A stretch of 64,000 nt of DNA from Azospirillum sp. B4 (GCF_000333275.1 NZ_BACU01000527.1:104398-168397); one strand, 5' to 3'; counted from the first letter of the stretch, positions 1 to 9,250 are shown. Notes: a model not told the origin generated them from the letters alone. Numbers and translations are program-made.

Positions 1-1
1 G

Positions 2-439
2 CAGACGGCGCGCGGCGCGGCCGGCATCCGCTCCATGGCCTTGCAGCGCATCTGCCAGATCATCGAGACGCGGCTGACCGATCCCGACCTGACGCTGGAG
101 GACGTGGCCAATGAATATGGCGGGTCCGCCCGCTATCTGCAGAAGCTGTTCAAGGAGGTCGACCAGACCTTCAGCGGCTATGTCCGCAACCGGCGGCTGG
201 AGCGCTGCCGTCACGACCTGATCAACCCCACCTTCGCGCATCTGGGCATTTCCCAGATCTGCTTCCGCTGGGGCTTCAACGAGGCGGCGCACTTCAGCCG
301 CGCCTTCCGCGATCGCTACGGCACCACGCCGCGCGCCTACCGCCAGTCCGCCGGCGTGGCGGACAACGACAACGGCGATTTCCTGGTGCCCGCCAGTATC
401 GCTGCCGAGGGCGTCGCCGTTCGCCAGTTCGCTGAATAA
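2..439 (+). CDS. AraC-family transcriptional regulator, C-terminal part
   Basis: The reading frame is open to the left edge of the window, so the gene begins outside it and only the DNA-binding end is seen. The visible part is an AraC/XylS domain with two helix-turn-helix units. The first lies around LEDVANEYGGSARYLQKLFK, and the second around ISQICFRWGFNEAAHFSRAF, followed by the family signature Y-G-T-T-P-R-A-Y-R. About 28 residues follow the domain. An internal ATG at 35 is probably not the start, because the frame upstream of it is coding-like. It sits beside the catabolic locus and may control it, but the ligand domain is missing, so no inducer can be suggested. A strong bidirectional terminator follows directly. 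Confidence 0.85.
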   Translation, partial: QTARGAAGIRSMALQRICQIIETRLTDPDLTLEDVANEYGGSARYLQKLFKEVDQTFSGYVRNRRLERCRHDLINPTFAHLGISQICFRWGFNEAAHFSRAFRDRYGTTPRAYRQSAGVADNDNGDFLVPASIAAEGVAVRQFAE

Positions 440-440
440 T

Positions 441-479
441 GAAAAAGACGGCCGCTCATCATGAGCGGCCGTCTTTTTC
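441..479. terminator. Bidirectional intrinsic terminator
   Basis: Perfect inverted repeat with 19-bp arms (441-459 and 461-479) around one base. A GC-rich stem (GGCCGCTCAT) is flanked by A5 on the left and T5 on the right, so it works in both directions. It lies between the plus-strand AraC gene and the minus-strand reductase gene, which converge here. Confidence 0.9.
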
Positions 480-527
480 ATTTCTGCAAATGGGGGATTC
501 TCCCGCCAACCGCCCTTCAGGCTGCCG

Positions 528-1490
528 TCACAGGTCCAGCACCAGCATCTCGCTATGGGCGCGGGAACAGCAGGGGGTGAACAGCCGGTTGCCGGCATGC
601 TCCGCGTCCGTCAGGACACAGTCGCGATGGTCCGGCGTGCCGTCCAGCACACCGGTGATGCAGGCGCCGCACACGCCCTCGGCGCAGGAAATGGGCAGTT
701 CCACCTTGGCGGCGGCCAGGGCCTCGGCCGCCGTCTGGTCGGCCATGACCGGGATGACGGCGCCGGTGGACCGCAGGCGCAGCAGGAAGGGCCGGTTGGC
801 GCCGGCATTGGCCACGGGCTCGGCGGCGAAGCGTTCCAGATGGATATGGTTCGCCGGCCAACCCAATCCTTCGGCCGTGGCGGTGGCCGCGTCCAGCAGG
901 GCGGCGGGGCCGCAGAGATAAAGATGGCGGCCGGGTGCCGGCGGGCCGATCAGCGAGGCCAGGTCCGGCCGCCCCGTTTCCGCCGTCACGTGCAGGTGCA
1001 GGTTCCCCTGCCCCACCGCCTGGGCCGCCGCGTCCAGCAGGGCCGCGCGCTCGCGCCGGCGCACCAGGTAATGCAGCGTGACGCTGACATTCCCTGCCAG
1101 ATGGGACGCCATGGACAGCAGCGGCGTGATGCCGATGCCCCCGGCGATCATGACGTGCGAGGTGGCATCGTCCGCCAGGGCGAACAGGGCGCGGGGGCGG
1201 CGGATGCGCAGGGTGTCGCCCACCACCACCCCGTCGCAGAGGGCCCGTGAACCGCCCCGGCCCTCCGCTTCGCGCTGCACGGCGATGCTGTAACAGGTAC
1301 CCTGCGCCGGCGCGCTGTAGAGGGAGTACTGGCGCGTCAGCTCCCCCACCGCCACGTCGATGTGCGCCCCTGGTGGGAAAGTGGGCAGGGGGGCGCCCGC
1401 CGGGTCGGCCAGGTCGAACAGGAAGACGTCCTGCCCATCCCGCACCTTGGCGGCCACGCGCACGGGGAACCAGTCGTCGGCACCGGACAT
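528..1490 (-). CDS. VanB-type oxidoreductase (FMN/NAD and 2Fe-2S), Rieske oxygenase reductase
   Basis: Reductase of the phthalate dioxygenase reductase/VanB family, 320 residues, passing electrons from NAD(P)H through a flavin and a plant-type 2Fe-2S cluster to an oxygenase. Flavin motif R-Q-Y-S-L-Y-S is in the N-terminal third, nucleotide motifs GGIGITPLLSMA and LYLCGPAALLDA in the middle. A C-terminal ferredoxin domain has cluster cysteines 269, 274, 277 and 307. I chose the ATG at 1490 over an in-frame ATG at 1523 because a GAGGGAA ribosome site lies at the right distance and the longer form would run into the gene upstream. Its natural partner is the Rieske oxygenase at 2450-3637, with the dioxygenase gene between them on the same strand. 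Confidence 0.85.
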   Translation of the reverse strand: MSGADDWFPVRVAAKVRDGQDVFLFDLADPAGAPLPTFPPGAHIDVAVGELTRQYSLYSAPAQGTCYSIAVQREAEGRGGSRALCDGVVVGDTLRIRRPRALFALADDATSHVMIAGGIGITPLLSMASHLAGNVSVTLHYLVRRRERAALLDAAAQAVGQGNLHLHVTAETGRPDLASLIGPPAPGRHLYLCGPAALLDAATATAEGLGWPANHIHLERFAAEPVANAGANRPFLLRLRSTGAVIPVMADQTAAEALAAAKVELPISCAEGVCGACITGVLDGTPDHRDCVLTDAEHAGNRLFTPCCSRAHSEMLVLDL

Positions 1491-1503
1491 GATCAGCGTT
1501 CCC

Positions 1504-2289
1504 TCAGGCGGCCAGGTCGCCAAAGGCGACGCTCAGCATGCTGAGCGAGCCATGCTCCACCCGGTCGTTGACCAGGGTGACCGCATCGCCCGGCTGGCGG
1601 GTGCCCAAGACGTAGAGGAAAGGCAGGAAATGATCGGGGGATGGTATGCTGGCCGCCGCGTCCGGCCCCGCCTTCTGGAAATCGATCATGGGCTGGGGCG
1701 TGTCGGTTGCGATGCAGTTCTTCACCAGGTCGTTGAAACGCGCCGCCCAGGGATAGGGCGGGGTGCTGGGGTCCCAGTTCATGCGGCCCAGGTTGTGGAC
1801 CACGTTGCCGGTGCCCACGATCAGCACACCCTCATCCCGCAGCTTGGCCAGCCGCCGCCCGACCTCGAAATGGTGGGCGGCTGGTTGCGTCCCGTCCATG
1901 CTCAGCTGCACCACCGGGATATCGGCCTTGGGGAAGGCCTTGACCAGCACGGACCAGGTGCCGTGGTCCAGGCCCCATTTCTGGTCCTGGATCACGGGCA
2001 GGGGCGCCAGCACCTCTGCTACCCGCCGGGCCAGGTCCGGGCTGCCCGGCGCCGGATAGCGGACGTCGAACAGGGCCTGGGGAAAGGCGCCGAAGTCATG
2101 GATGGTCGGCGGCCGCTCCATCGCCGTCACCGCCGTGCCCCGGGTGTACCAGTGGGCGGAGATGACCAGGATGGCCTTGGGAGTCCCCAGCCTGGTTCCC
2201 AGGCGCACCCATTCCCGGGTGCAGACATTGTCCTCCAGCGCGTTCATGGGGCTGCCATGGCCGAAGAAGATGGTGGGTAAACGGGTCAT
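1504..2289 (-). CDS. DODA/YgiD-type class III extradiol dioxygenase
   Basis: 261-residue member of the LigB-fold family that includes plant and bacterial 4,5-DOPA extradiol dioxygenase (YgiD). Candidate metal or active-site histidines are His11 (GHGSPMNA), His46 (SAHWYT), His109 (GLDHGTW), His165 (GNVVHNL) and His220 (PDHFLP). The length is usual for the family. The start is supported by GAGGGG six bases before ATG 2289; this ribosome site lies in the edge of the repeat at 2295-2396. It is probably cotranscribed after the Rieske gene and before the reductase. In context it may cleave a dihydroxylated ring made by the Rieske enzyme, but YgiD proteins are broad and this is inference. Confidence 0.85.
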   Translation of the reverse strand: MTRLPTIFFGHGSPMNALEDNVCTREWVRLGTRLGTPKAILVISAHWYTRGTAVTAMERPPTIHDFGAFPQALFDVRYPAPGSPDLARRVAEVLAPLPVIQDQKWGLDHGTWSVLVKAFPKADIPVVQLSMDGTQPAAHHFEVGRRLAKLRDEGVLIVGTGNVVHNLGRMNWDPSTPPYPWAARFNDLVKNCIATDTPQPMIDFQKAGPDAAASIPSPDHFLPFLYVLGTRQPGDAVTLVNDRVEHGSLSMLSVAFGDLAA

Positions 2290-2294
2290 TTTTT

Positions 2295-2396
2295 CCCCTC
2301 AAACGCCGGGCGGCGGCATCCGCCGCCTTGGCTACCTCACTTTTCGGTCCGCTGACGCTCCCCGAAAAGTTCCGGCGGACCCGGTCGGGTCCTAAA
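2295..2396. repeat. Dispersed intergenic repeat, copy A
   Basis: About 100 bp between the Rieske and dioxygenase genes. Related sequence occurs at 30805-30905 and 39497-39570. It contains an inverted repeat around GCGGCGGCATCCGCCGC and a second one pairing CTTTTCGG with CCGAAAAG, then TTCCGGCGG. In this copy the left edge supplies the ribosome site of the downstream minus-strand gene. Confidence 0.7.
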
Positions 2397-2449
2397 GCTG
2401 TTCACGATGGCGCGGCACGAGGTGACCCTCGCGCCGCGCTTTTTCAGGC

Positions 2450-3637
2450 TCAGGCGGTGGGCTTCACACGGGTCCAGGTGTCCTTATACCGACGCACCAG
2501 CCAGCCATTGAACTCCCGCTGCGCCTGTTCCTGCCAGGAATAGCGGCCGCGGATGGCATGGCGGGAGCGCAGGCCTACCTGCACCATCTCATCCACGTGC
2601 AGATCCTGGGCGATGATGGCGGCGGTGGAGTGTTTGTTCATCGCCAGCTTGTCGTCGAACAGTGGGTCCTCCAGCGCGCCCGGTGCCACCAGATAGCCCT
2701 GGTCCATCAGGTGCGTCTCCGCCCCGTCGGCCCGCAGGATCAGGTAGATGATCATGTCGCTGGTGATGACCAGCGACAGGGTGGGCGGCACGTTGACGAA
2801 CAGCATGCGGTTGCGCTCCGCCTCGCCCAGCGCGGGGAAGACCGGCAAGATGGCCTTCTGCGTGGGGTTGAAGCTGGCGTCGGCGTGCAGGGTGCCGTTG
2901 GTGCGGTAGTACCCCGCCGTATCCGCCGGCAGGTCGTCGGGGAAGGCCGCCAGGCGCGACGGCACGAAGTCGTGCAGGGCGCCGCCGTGCAGGCGGTTGG
3001 CGTGATAGCCGTCGTTGTTGTTCTCGAACATCACCTTCCAGTTCCAGGGGAACTTGATGTCCCGGTCCGGTGCGGGGCCGTTCAGGCCAGCCATCGAATA
3101 GGGCGCCATCACCCCCTCCAGCGCCGCCAGGCGCGGGGCCAGGGGGGCGGCGTCCAGGTCGAAATTCACGAAGATGAAGCCGTGCCACAGTTCCACCTTG
3201 AACTGGGGCAGCTTGATGTCCTTCTTGTCGAAGTTGCAGGTCTTCTCCATGGCCGGCGCGCCGATCAACTGCCCGTCCAGGCCGTAGGACCAGTGGTGAT
3301 AGGGGCATAGGAAGGCGCGGGTGTTGCCTTGGCCCTCCGCCACCAGCATGGCGCGGTGCTGGCAGACGCTGGACATGGCGCGGATGGCGCCGTCGCGGCC
3401 CCGCGCCACCACGATGGGTTCGTCGATGATACTGGTTGTGAAGTAGTCGCCCGCTTCCTTCACCCAGGACTCGCGGCCGACGCACAGCCATTCGTGATTG
3501 AACAACGCCTCTTTCTCGAACTCATAGAATTCGCGGTCGGTGTAGCACAGCGGCGGCAAGGTCTCCGCCGCCTCCACGCCCAGGGCCGAGCTGTCCAGGC
3601 CGTTGAAAAAGGCGTCATTCAGGAAAGAGTGCTTCAT
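2450..3637 (-). CDS. Rieske non-heme iron oxygenase, alpha (catalytic) subunit
   Basis: 395-residue aromatic-ring-hydroxylating oxygenase large subunit. The Rieske cluster ligands are Cys92, His94, Cys111 and His114 (CQHR and CPYHHWSY). The mononuclear iron site has His212 and His217 in the NDGYHANRLHGGALHDF segment, with a C-terminal carboxylate expected. I start it at ATG 3637, with GGGGG upstream; an open frame extends to 3799 but runs into the acetamidase gene. There is no beta-subunit gene, so it is likely an alpha-only enzyme served by the VanB-type reductase at 528-1490. The substrate cannot be read from sequence; alpha-only family members include vanillate- and quaternary-amine-type demethylases. 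Confidence 0.88.
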   Translation of the reverse strand: MKHSFLNDAFFNGLDSSALGVEAAETLPPLCYTDREFYEFEKEALFNHEWLCVGRESWVKEAGDYFTTSIIDEPIVVARGRDGAIRAMSSVCQHRAMLVAEGQGNTRAFLCPYHHWSYGLDGQLIGAPAMEKTCNFDKKDIKLPQFKVELWHGFIFVNFDLDAAPLAPRLAALEGVMAPYSMAGLNGPAPDRDIKFPWNWKVMFENNNDGYHANRLHGGALHDFVPSRLAAFPDDLPADTAGYYRTNGTLHADASFNPTQKAILPVFPALGEAERNRMLFVNVPPTLSLVITSDMIIYLILRADGAETHLMDQGYLVAPGALEDPLFDDKLAMNKHSTAAIIAQDLHVDEMVQVGLRSRHAIRGRYSWQEQAQREFNGWLVRRYKDTWTRVKPTA

Positions 3638-3737
3638 CGTTTGAACCCCCACGCCATGCCCCTCGGGCCGTATGGGCCCCTGGGCTCTGCCGCCCGGAAC
3701 CACCTGGCCCCTCGTTTTTCGTGTGATCGTCGCGGTG

Positions 3738-4817
3738 TCAGTCTTCCCGCGGAGGGAAAATGCCGCGCGGGATGCGGACATGGATGCCCTGCGTGCCATC
3801 CACCACCTGGGTGACGCCGAAGTCGGCCGCGATGCTCATCAAGGAGTAGGCGTCGTCGCGGCTCAAATTCTGCTGTTCGGTCAGCAGCTTCAGCATGTCG
3901 ACCGAGGCGTTGCGCATGGCGACGTTCAGATCGGGGTCGAAACCGTGGACGATCCAGCAGTCCGGCGTCTCCAACAGGGGCGACGGGAACTGGAAGTCCT
4001 TGCGTAGGAAGACCTGGAACATGACGTTCAGCGACGCCTCGATGGCGGTGCCGCTCAGTTCCCCATCGCCTTGCGAGACGTGGGGGTCGCCGATGGAGAA
4101 CAGGGCGCCATCCACCTGCACCGGGTAATACATCGTGGCGCCGGCGCCGATGCGCCAGTTGTCGATGTTGCCGCCATGCAGGCCCGGCGGGATGGTGCTG
4201 ACCCGGCCGGCCACGTCCGGCGCCACGCCGGCGGTGCCCAGGTGCGGCCGCACCGGCACGCGCACGCCGGGCAGGGCCGACTGCCGGTCGCATTCCGGGC
4301 AGTTGGTGATCTTGCCCGGGACGTCGTAGCGGCCGGGAAAGTCATAGGCGTAGAGGGCGTGCGCCTGCTGGCTCATGGCGTCGATCTCGTAGATCGTCAC
4401 CCGCTCCTTCTCCCCCATCTCCTTGAACAGGTGGCCCCAGTTGGCCGCCAGGTTCGAACCGTAGCGGGTGCGGGGCGTCATCTTCAGGTAGTGGACCTCC
4501 AGCATGTCGCCGGGCTTGGCGCCCTCGACATAAATGGGGCCGGTCATGATGTGGACGCCGGGGTTGCGGTCGGCCTCGGCGATTTCCGTGAAGATGCGGG
4601 TCACCGCCTCATCCATCATCAGGTCGGGCGCGTCGCCGGCATGATGGGTGATGGCTTCGGCCTGGATGATGTCGCCACTCTTGACCGTGAGGGCCGGCGC
4701 CTGGGTGGGGGTGAAGTAGCCCCAGTGCACAGTGCGCGGCGTGGCCGGCAGCAGGTGCAGCGTGGGCCGGATCCTGTGCCGTTCCGCCGCAGCGGCGCGA
4801 TCCAATTGCACGGTCAT
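3738..4817 (-). CDS. Acetamidase/formamidase family amidohydrolase
   Basis: 359 residues of the FmdA_AmdA family, which hydrolyses short amides (formamide, acetamide) to acid plus ammonia. Family-like stretches include the N-terminal VHWGYFTPTQAPALTVKSGD, a central GPIYVEGAKPGDMLEVHYL, and GDPHVSQGDGELSGTAIE, where the metal-binding His and acidic residues are expected. ATG 4817 has AGGGGGA five bases upstream. The Rieske gene begins 100 bp downstream on the same strand. In this cluster it would release ammonia from a small amide produced by ring opening, which is inference. Confidence 0.88.
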   Translation of the reverse strand: MTVQLDRAAAAERHRIRPTLHLLPATPRTVHWGYFTPTQAPALTVKSGDIIQAEAITHHAGDAPDLMMDEAVTRIFTEIAEADRNPGVHIMTGPIYVEGAKPGDMLEVHYLKMTPRTRYGSNLAANWGHLFKEMGEKERVTIYEIDAMSQQAHALYAYDFPGRYDVPGKITNCPECDRQSALPGVRVPVRPHLGTAGVAPDVAGRVSTIPPGLHGGNIDNWRIGAGATMYYPVQVDGALFSIGDPHVSQGDGELSGTAIEASLNVMFQVFLRKDFQFPSPLLETPDCWIVHGFDPDLNVAMRNASVDMLKLLTEQQNLSRDDAYSLMSIAADFGVTQVVDGTQGIHVRIPRGIFPPRED

Positions 4818-5016
4818 TGTTCCCCCTGGTTCATGCGGTCCCGGCGGCCCCTGGCGGGGCGCCTCATGGGGGAAACCTTAGGGCCGGCGGATGCGCCGAT
4901 CTTGCCTGCACGCGCATGGCCGCTTTCGCTGGGGCGACGCCCCGCCGGCCCATTCCCCGCGTGCAAGCTTTCATGCGTTAATCGGCAAGAGCGGGGGCGG
5001 GGCCAGCACCTATCAT

Positions 5017-5063
5017 CCCCTGTAGAAAGCACCCGCACGCGAAGGCGGGTATCAACACAGGGG
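5017..5063 (+). promoter_or_regulatory. Nested inverted repeat in the leader of the M20 hydrolase gene
   Basis: Outer arms CCCCTGT (5017-5023) and ACAGGGG (5057-5063), inner arms ACCCGC (5031-5036) and GCGGGT (5045-5050). It lies in the divergent promoter region (4818-5076) and ends beside the ribosome site of the plus-strand gene. It could be a regulator site or a leader hairpin; the arms are short and this is weak. Confidence 0.3.
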
Positions 5064-5076
5064 CAGGGGATTGGGT

Positions 5077-6375
5077 ATGACGATGCATGACGTCCCGTGG
5101 ACGGTTTCCGATGAGGACGCGGCCGCCATTGGCGCCGCCATCGACCGGGATGAACTGGTGAAGCTGGTGCTGGACCTGTGCGGCATCCCCTCGCCCATGC
5201 GGCAGGAGCGGCGGGCGGGTGAGTTCGTCCATGACTGGATGGCGGAGAACGGCTTCGCGCCCCGTAAGGCCGGGCTGGTGGAGCACCGCTTCAACGTCAT
5301 CGGCACCTATGGCGGCAAGGGCGACGGTCCCAACCTGCTGTTCACCAGCCATCTTGATACCGAGAGCCCGTTCTATGATGAGACGGACCAGTACACCTAC
5401 CGCCCGGAAACGGTGAAGGATCCCCAGTGGCTGGGCGCCTGGCTGGAAGGGGAGACCTTCTTCGGCCACGCCGTGGGCAACGACCGGGGCCCGATGGCCT
5501 GTTTCCTGATGGCGGCGAAGGCGCTGAAAAAGGCCGGCATCGACCTCAGCGGTCTGATGTACCTGACGGCGTGCCCGGGGGAGATCGGGCCGGAACCGGC
5601 GGAGGAGCGGGGCGGTGTCGACTACCTGGGCAAGGAACTGGGCGCCTGCTATCTGATGTCCCACGGCGGGGTGGCGCCGGACTACGTCATTTCGGCCGAG
5701 GGCACGGATTTCGGCGTGAACTGGACGGCCTGCGGCTACGCCGACTTTCGCGTCACCCTCTACGGCCAGGGGGTGTTCACCCCCCTGCTGACCCACCCGG
5801 AGTCGCTGGCCGACCACCCCAGCCCCCTGGTCAAGGTGGCCCCGGCCATTGAGATCATCCAGCGCTGGGCGCGGGAGTATGAGGTGAAGCACCGCTATGA
5901 GGGCCCCGGCGGCACCGCCGTGCCCAAGGTGCAGATCGGCGCCATCCGGGGCGGCACGCCCCAGGCGATGGGTGCCGCCAGCGAGGTGTGCAACATCTAC
6001 GTCCAGGTGGCGCTGACGCCGGTGCAGACCATCGCCGCCGTGGACCGCGACCTGAAGCGCGCCTTCCGTGACGCCGGGTTTGGTGACGTCAAGATCCAGC
6101 CCTACACTGTGCGCCACGGCTATACCGCCGACCCGCAGGCGGTGCAGCCCCTGCGGATGGCGCTGGACCACGCCCATGGCCGGGTGCGGGGCGGGCCCCA
6201 GCCCATCAGCGCTTCCGTCTATTCCAGCATGTGGCGCGACCACAACGTCTTCAACATGAACCGCATTCCCTCGGTGACCATGGGCCCGCGGCGGTGGCGG
6301 CCCAGCATCGACGACCTGGTGGACTGCACCCGCCTGTATGCCCTGGCGGCCCTGGCGTTGTGCGGCCGGGCCTGA
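5077..6375 (+). CDS. M20-family metallohydrolase (amidase/deacylase type)
   Basis: 432-residue zinc-dependent hydrolase of the M20/ArgE/DapE superfamily. First metal motif S-H-L-D-T with His92 and Asp94; bridging-site motif GHAVGNDRGPM with Asp136; an acidic stretch (CPGEIGPEPAEERG) where the catalytic Glu pair is expected. A long insert (FGVNWTACGYADFRVTLYGQ onward) is the dimerisation or lid domain. I chose ATG 5077, six bases after AGGGGA; a TTG at 5071 would touch the ribosome site. It is divergent from the acetamidase gene and two bases ahead of the amidohydrolase gene, so they form an operon. The likely role is cleaving an amide or carbamoyl bond. Confidence 0.8.
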   Translation: MTMHDVPWTVSDEDAAAIGAAIDRDELVKLVLDLCGIPSPMRQERRAGEFVHDWMAENGFAPRKAGLVEHRFNVIGTYGGKGDGPNLLFTSHLDTESPFYDETDQYTYRPETVKDPQWLGAWLEGETFFGHAVGNDRGPMACFLMAAKALKKAGIDLSGLMYLTACPGEIGPEPAEERGGVDYLGKELGACYLMSHGGVAPDYVISAEGTDFGVNWTACGYADFRVTLYGQGVFTPLLTHPESLADHPSPLVKVAPAIEIIQRWAREYEVKHRYEGPGGTAVPKVQIGAIRGGTPQAMGAASEVCNIYVQVALTPVQTIAAVDRDLKRAFRDAGFGDVKIQPYTVRHGYTADPQAVQPLRMALDHAHGRVRGGPQPISASVYSSMWRDHNVFNMNRIPSVTMGPRRWRPSIDDLVDCTRLYALAALALCGRA

Positions 6376-6377
6376 GC

Positions 6378-7760
6378 ATGGAGGGCACCGTCCCCGACCT
6401 GTTGGTCCTGGGTGGCGATGTCGTCACCATGGATGCCGACCGCGCGGTGTGGCGCGACGGCGGTGTCGCCATCGCCGATGGCGCGATCATTGCGGTGGAC
6501 AAGGCGGCGGCCTTGCGGGCGCGCTGGCCCTACGCACCGGTGCTGGAGGCTGGCGGCGGACTGATCACCCCCGGTCTGATCAACGCGCACCAGCACCTGA
6601 CGGGCGACCCGCTGGTGCGCAGCCTGATCCCCGACCGGCAGTCGTCGGACGAGTCCATCTTCGGCTGGGCCGTGCCCATCCATGGCGCCCACACCGCTGA
6701 TGATGATGAGCTGTCGGCCACGCTGAGCGCCGTGGAATCCCTGAAATACGGTACCACCACGCTGGTGGAGGCCGGGACCGTGGCCCATCCATCCCGTGTC
6801 GCCGCCGGCTTGGCCGGGGTGGGCATCCGGGGCGCCGTCGGTTGCTGGGGCTGGGACGTCGACAACGCCCCTTATGCCGCCCCGGCGGATGAGGTGCTGG
6901 CCCGCCAGACGGCCGTGCTCGACGGCCTGCCCAAGGGCGGGGGATTGGTGGAAGGCTGGGTCACCCTGGTGGGGCACGACCTGGCCAGCGACGTCCTGCT
7001 GGCCGGCGCCGCCGACCTGGCGCGGCGGCGGGGTGTGGGGATGACCATGCACATCTCCCCCACCGAGGCGGACGTGGCGGCCTACCTGCGCCGGTCGGGC
7101 CGGCGGCCGCTGCTGCACCTGGCCGACTTGGGCGTGCTGGGTCCGCACCTGCTGCTGGCCCATGCCGTCTGGCTGGACGATGCGGAGATGGACGCCCTGC
7201 TGGCCAGCGACACGGCGGTGGCCTATTGCCCCTGGGCCTACCTGCGCTTGGCCCAGGGCGTCAGCCGGGCCGGGCGGCATGCGGAGATGGTGCTGCGCGG
7301 CGGGCGGGTGGCGCTGGGGTGCGACGCGCCCAACGCCGGCGACCTGCCGGACATCCACCGCGCTGCCGCCCTGGCCGCCGGCCTGGCCCGGGACATGAGC
7401 CTGGACGCTCATCGTTTCGGCGCCGATACGGTCTTCGCCCTGGCCACCGTCGACGGTGCGCGGGCCATTGGCATGGCCGACCGCATCGGCTCGCTGGAGG
7501 TGGGCAAGCGCGCCGACCTGGTGGTGCACGACCCCAAGGCCGCCCCCTTCATGGTGGCCGGCGATCCTGCCCTGCAGCTGGTGTGGGGCACGGATGGCCG
7601 ATCGGTCCGTGACGTGGTGGTGGATGGGCGCGTCGTCGTGCGTGAGGGCCGCTGCCTGACGGTGGACGAGGATGCGCTGAGGCTTGAGGCGCGGGCGTCG
7701 CAGGCCGCCCTGCTGGTCCGGGCGGGGCTGACGCCGCGTGGCGCCTGGCCGGTCCGCTGA
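6378..7760 (+). CDS. Metal-dependent amidohydrolase (chlorohydrolase/deaminase-like)
   Basis: 460-residue TIM-barrel amidohydrolase. The HxH metal motif is NAHQHL (His71, His73). Later come a histidine in TMHISPTEADV, LAHAVWLDDAEM, and the metal-binding Asp in GCDAPNAGDLPD. Flanking segments (LLVLGGDVVTMD at the start; GSLEVGKRADLVVHD near the end) form the composite beta-sandwich typical of cytosine-deaminase, SsnA and TrzN-type enzymes. ATG 6378 lies two bases after the M20 stop, so translation is probably coupled. An ORF open from 6231 is only a read-through frame. Likely acts on a cyclic amidine, imide or aminated heterocycle; the substrate is unknown. Confidence 0.85.
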   Translation: MEGTVPDLLVLGGDVVTMDADRAVWRDGGVAIADGAIIAVDKAAALRARWPYAPVLEAGGGLITPGLINAHQHLTGDPLVRSLIPDRQSSDESIFGWAVPIHGAHTADDDELSATLSAVESLKYGTTTLVEAGTVAHPSRVAAGLAGVGIRGAVGCWGWDVDNAPYAAPADEVLARQTAVLDGLPKGGGLVEGWVTLVGHDLASDVLLAGAADLARRRGVGMTMHISPTEADVAAYLRRSGRRPLLHLADLGVLGPHLLLAHAVWLDDAEMDALLASDTAVAYCPWAYLRLAQGVSRAGRHAEMVLRGGRVALGCDAPNAGDLPDIHRAAALAAGLARDMSLDAHRFGADTVFALATVDGARAIGMADRIGSLEVGKRADLVVHDPKAAPFMVAGDPALQLVWGTDGRSVRDVVVDGRVVVREGRCLTVDEDALRLEARASQAALLVRAGLTPRGAWPVR

Positions 7761-7963
7761 CCAAAACACCCCGCTGACATGGTTAATTATTGAGCATTTT
7801 TAATATCGCTGTTTTTTTAGGCGCTAGAACCATTAAGTGTGCCTATCATCACAGTGGGCGGACGTTTTCAGCATAAGTTTGTTCGCCTGTTGGCAAGCGC
7901 GGCGACCGCATCGGCTGATAGCGTTTCGGTGATGACTTAACACCATGGCCCGGGAGTTTCCTG

Positions 7964-9250
7964 ATGCGGCGAGAGTGGTTGGTCTTGGCGGCGGTGTCGT
8001 TGAGCTTCTTTTTCCTCAACGCCGCGACGTTCGCCTCGCTGGGCGTGGTGCTCTACACCATGGTCGGCGAATTGCACTGGTCCTTCAAGGCGGCCGGTTT
8101 CAGCTTTTCCCTGCTGGGCATCGCCTGCGGCTTGTCCAGCGTCTTCCCCACCACGCTGATGAAGCGCATCGGCCCCCGCTACACCATGGCGCTGGGCGGT
8201 GTCGTGCTGGTGGCGGCCTACATGCTGGCCTCATACACCCACGGCCTGCTGGCGTTCTACGCGGCCATGCTGCTGCTGGGCCTGGGTTATTCGCTGACCG
8301 GCAACGTGCCGGCCATCTATGCCATCGCTTGTTGGTTCCCGCGCCGTTCGGCCCGCATGATCGGGCTGTACCTGATGATTGGCGCCTTTGGTGGCGTGGT
8401 GGGCCCGCCGCTGGCCCGCGCCATCGTTTCCTTCAGTTCCGACTGGCGTGTCTATTGGATGGAAATGGCCGGCGTGGCCGTGGCCGTCACCGTGGTCAAC
8501 CTGCTGTGCCTGCGCGACCGCGCCATCGAGGCCGACGCCCCAGTGGGGGACTGTGCGGGGGACTCTGCGGGAGACGCCGCCGCCAGCCCGGCGGAGGCGA
8601 CGGCCACCGGCTGGACCTACCGCACCGCCATCGCCACACCGCAGTTCCTGGCCGTCGCCGCTTCCATGACCATGACCATGGCCTGCGTCACCACCATCAA
8701 CAGCGTGGCGCTGAACCACCTGGGCATCCTGGGCGTGGCGCCCGACACGGCGGCCTTCGCCCTGGCCGCCATGGCCCTGGTCATGACGGTGGCCAAGGGG
8801 GTGGCCGGCCCCTTGTGCGAGATCATGTCCACCCGGCGGCTGCTGGTGGTCGGCCTGGCATTGCAGGTGGTGGGTATCGCCCTGTTCGCCCATGCCGGCA
8901 CGATGATCGGCATTGGCGCCTTCGCGCTGGCTTTCGGCATCGGCTGGGGCTTGGCCTATCTGGCCGCCAGCGTCCTGCTGCTGGAGTATTTCGGCAAGGA
9001 CATCGGGTCGCAGGTGTTGGGCATGGTGTGGACCATCACCACCGTGGCGGCGGCGGGGCCGGTGGCGGCCGGCGCCATTGCCGACCAGATCGGCACCTTC
9101 GCCCCCATCTTCTACCTCTATGCCGTGCTGATGGTGGCGGCCATCGTGCCCCTGGCGATGCTGGGACGGCCGATGCTGAGTGGTGCCGGCCCTTTCGTCC
9201 GGCGCGGCCCGGAGGCCGAAGGCGTGGTGCCGCAGGCGCAGGCGAGCTGA
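7964..9250 (+). CDS. MFS transporter (oxalate/formate or monocarboxylate antiporter-like)
   Basis: 428 residues with about twelve hydrophobic segments, a typical major facilitator length. A loop-2-like sequence FPTTLMKRIGPRYTMALGG follows the second helix and an acidic, Ala-rich loop (around residues 195-212) joins the halves. ATG 7964 follows GGGAG at good spacing. The 200 bp before it are unusually AT-rich for this window (TTAATTATTGAGC and a T7 run), which suggests a promoter. The position between hydrolases and a TonB receptor suggests inner-membrane uptake of the substrate of the locus; the compound is not known. Confidence 0.85.
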   Translation: MRREWLVLAAVSLSFFFLNAATFASLGVVLYTMVGELHWSFKAAGFSFSLLGIACGLSSVFPTTLMKRIGPRYTMALGGVVLVAAYMLASYTHGLLAFYAAMLLLGLGYSLTGNVPAIYAIACWFPRRSARMIGLYLMIGAFGGVVGPPLARAIVSFSSDWRVYWMEMAGVAVAVTVVNLLCLRDRAIEADAPVGDCAGDSAGDAAASPAEATATGWTYRTAIATPQFLAVAASMTMTMACVTTINSVALNHLGILGVAPDTAAFALAAMALVMTVAKGVAGPLCEIMSTRRLLVVGLALQVVGIALFAHAGTMIGIGAFALAFGIGWGLAYLAASVLLLEYFGKDIGSQVLGMVWTITTVAAAGPVAAGAIADQIGTFAPIFYLYAVLMVAAIVPLAMLGRPMLSGAGPFVRRGPEAEGVVPQAQAS

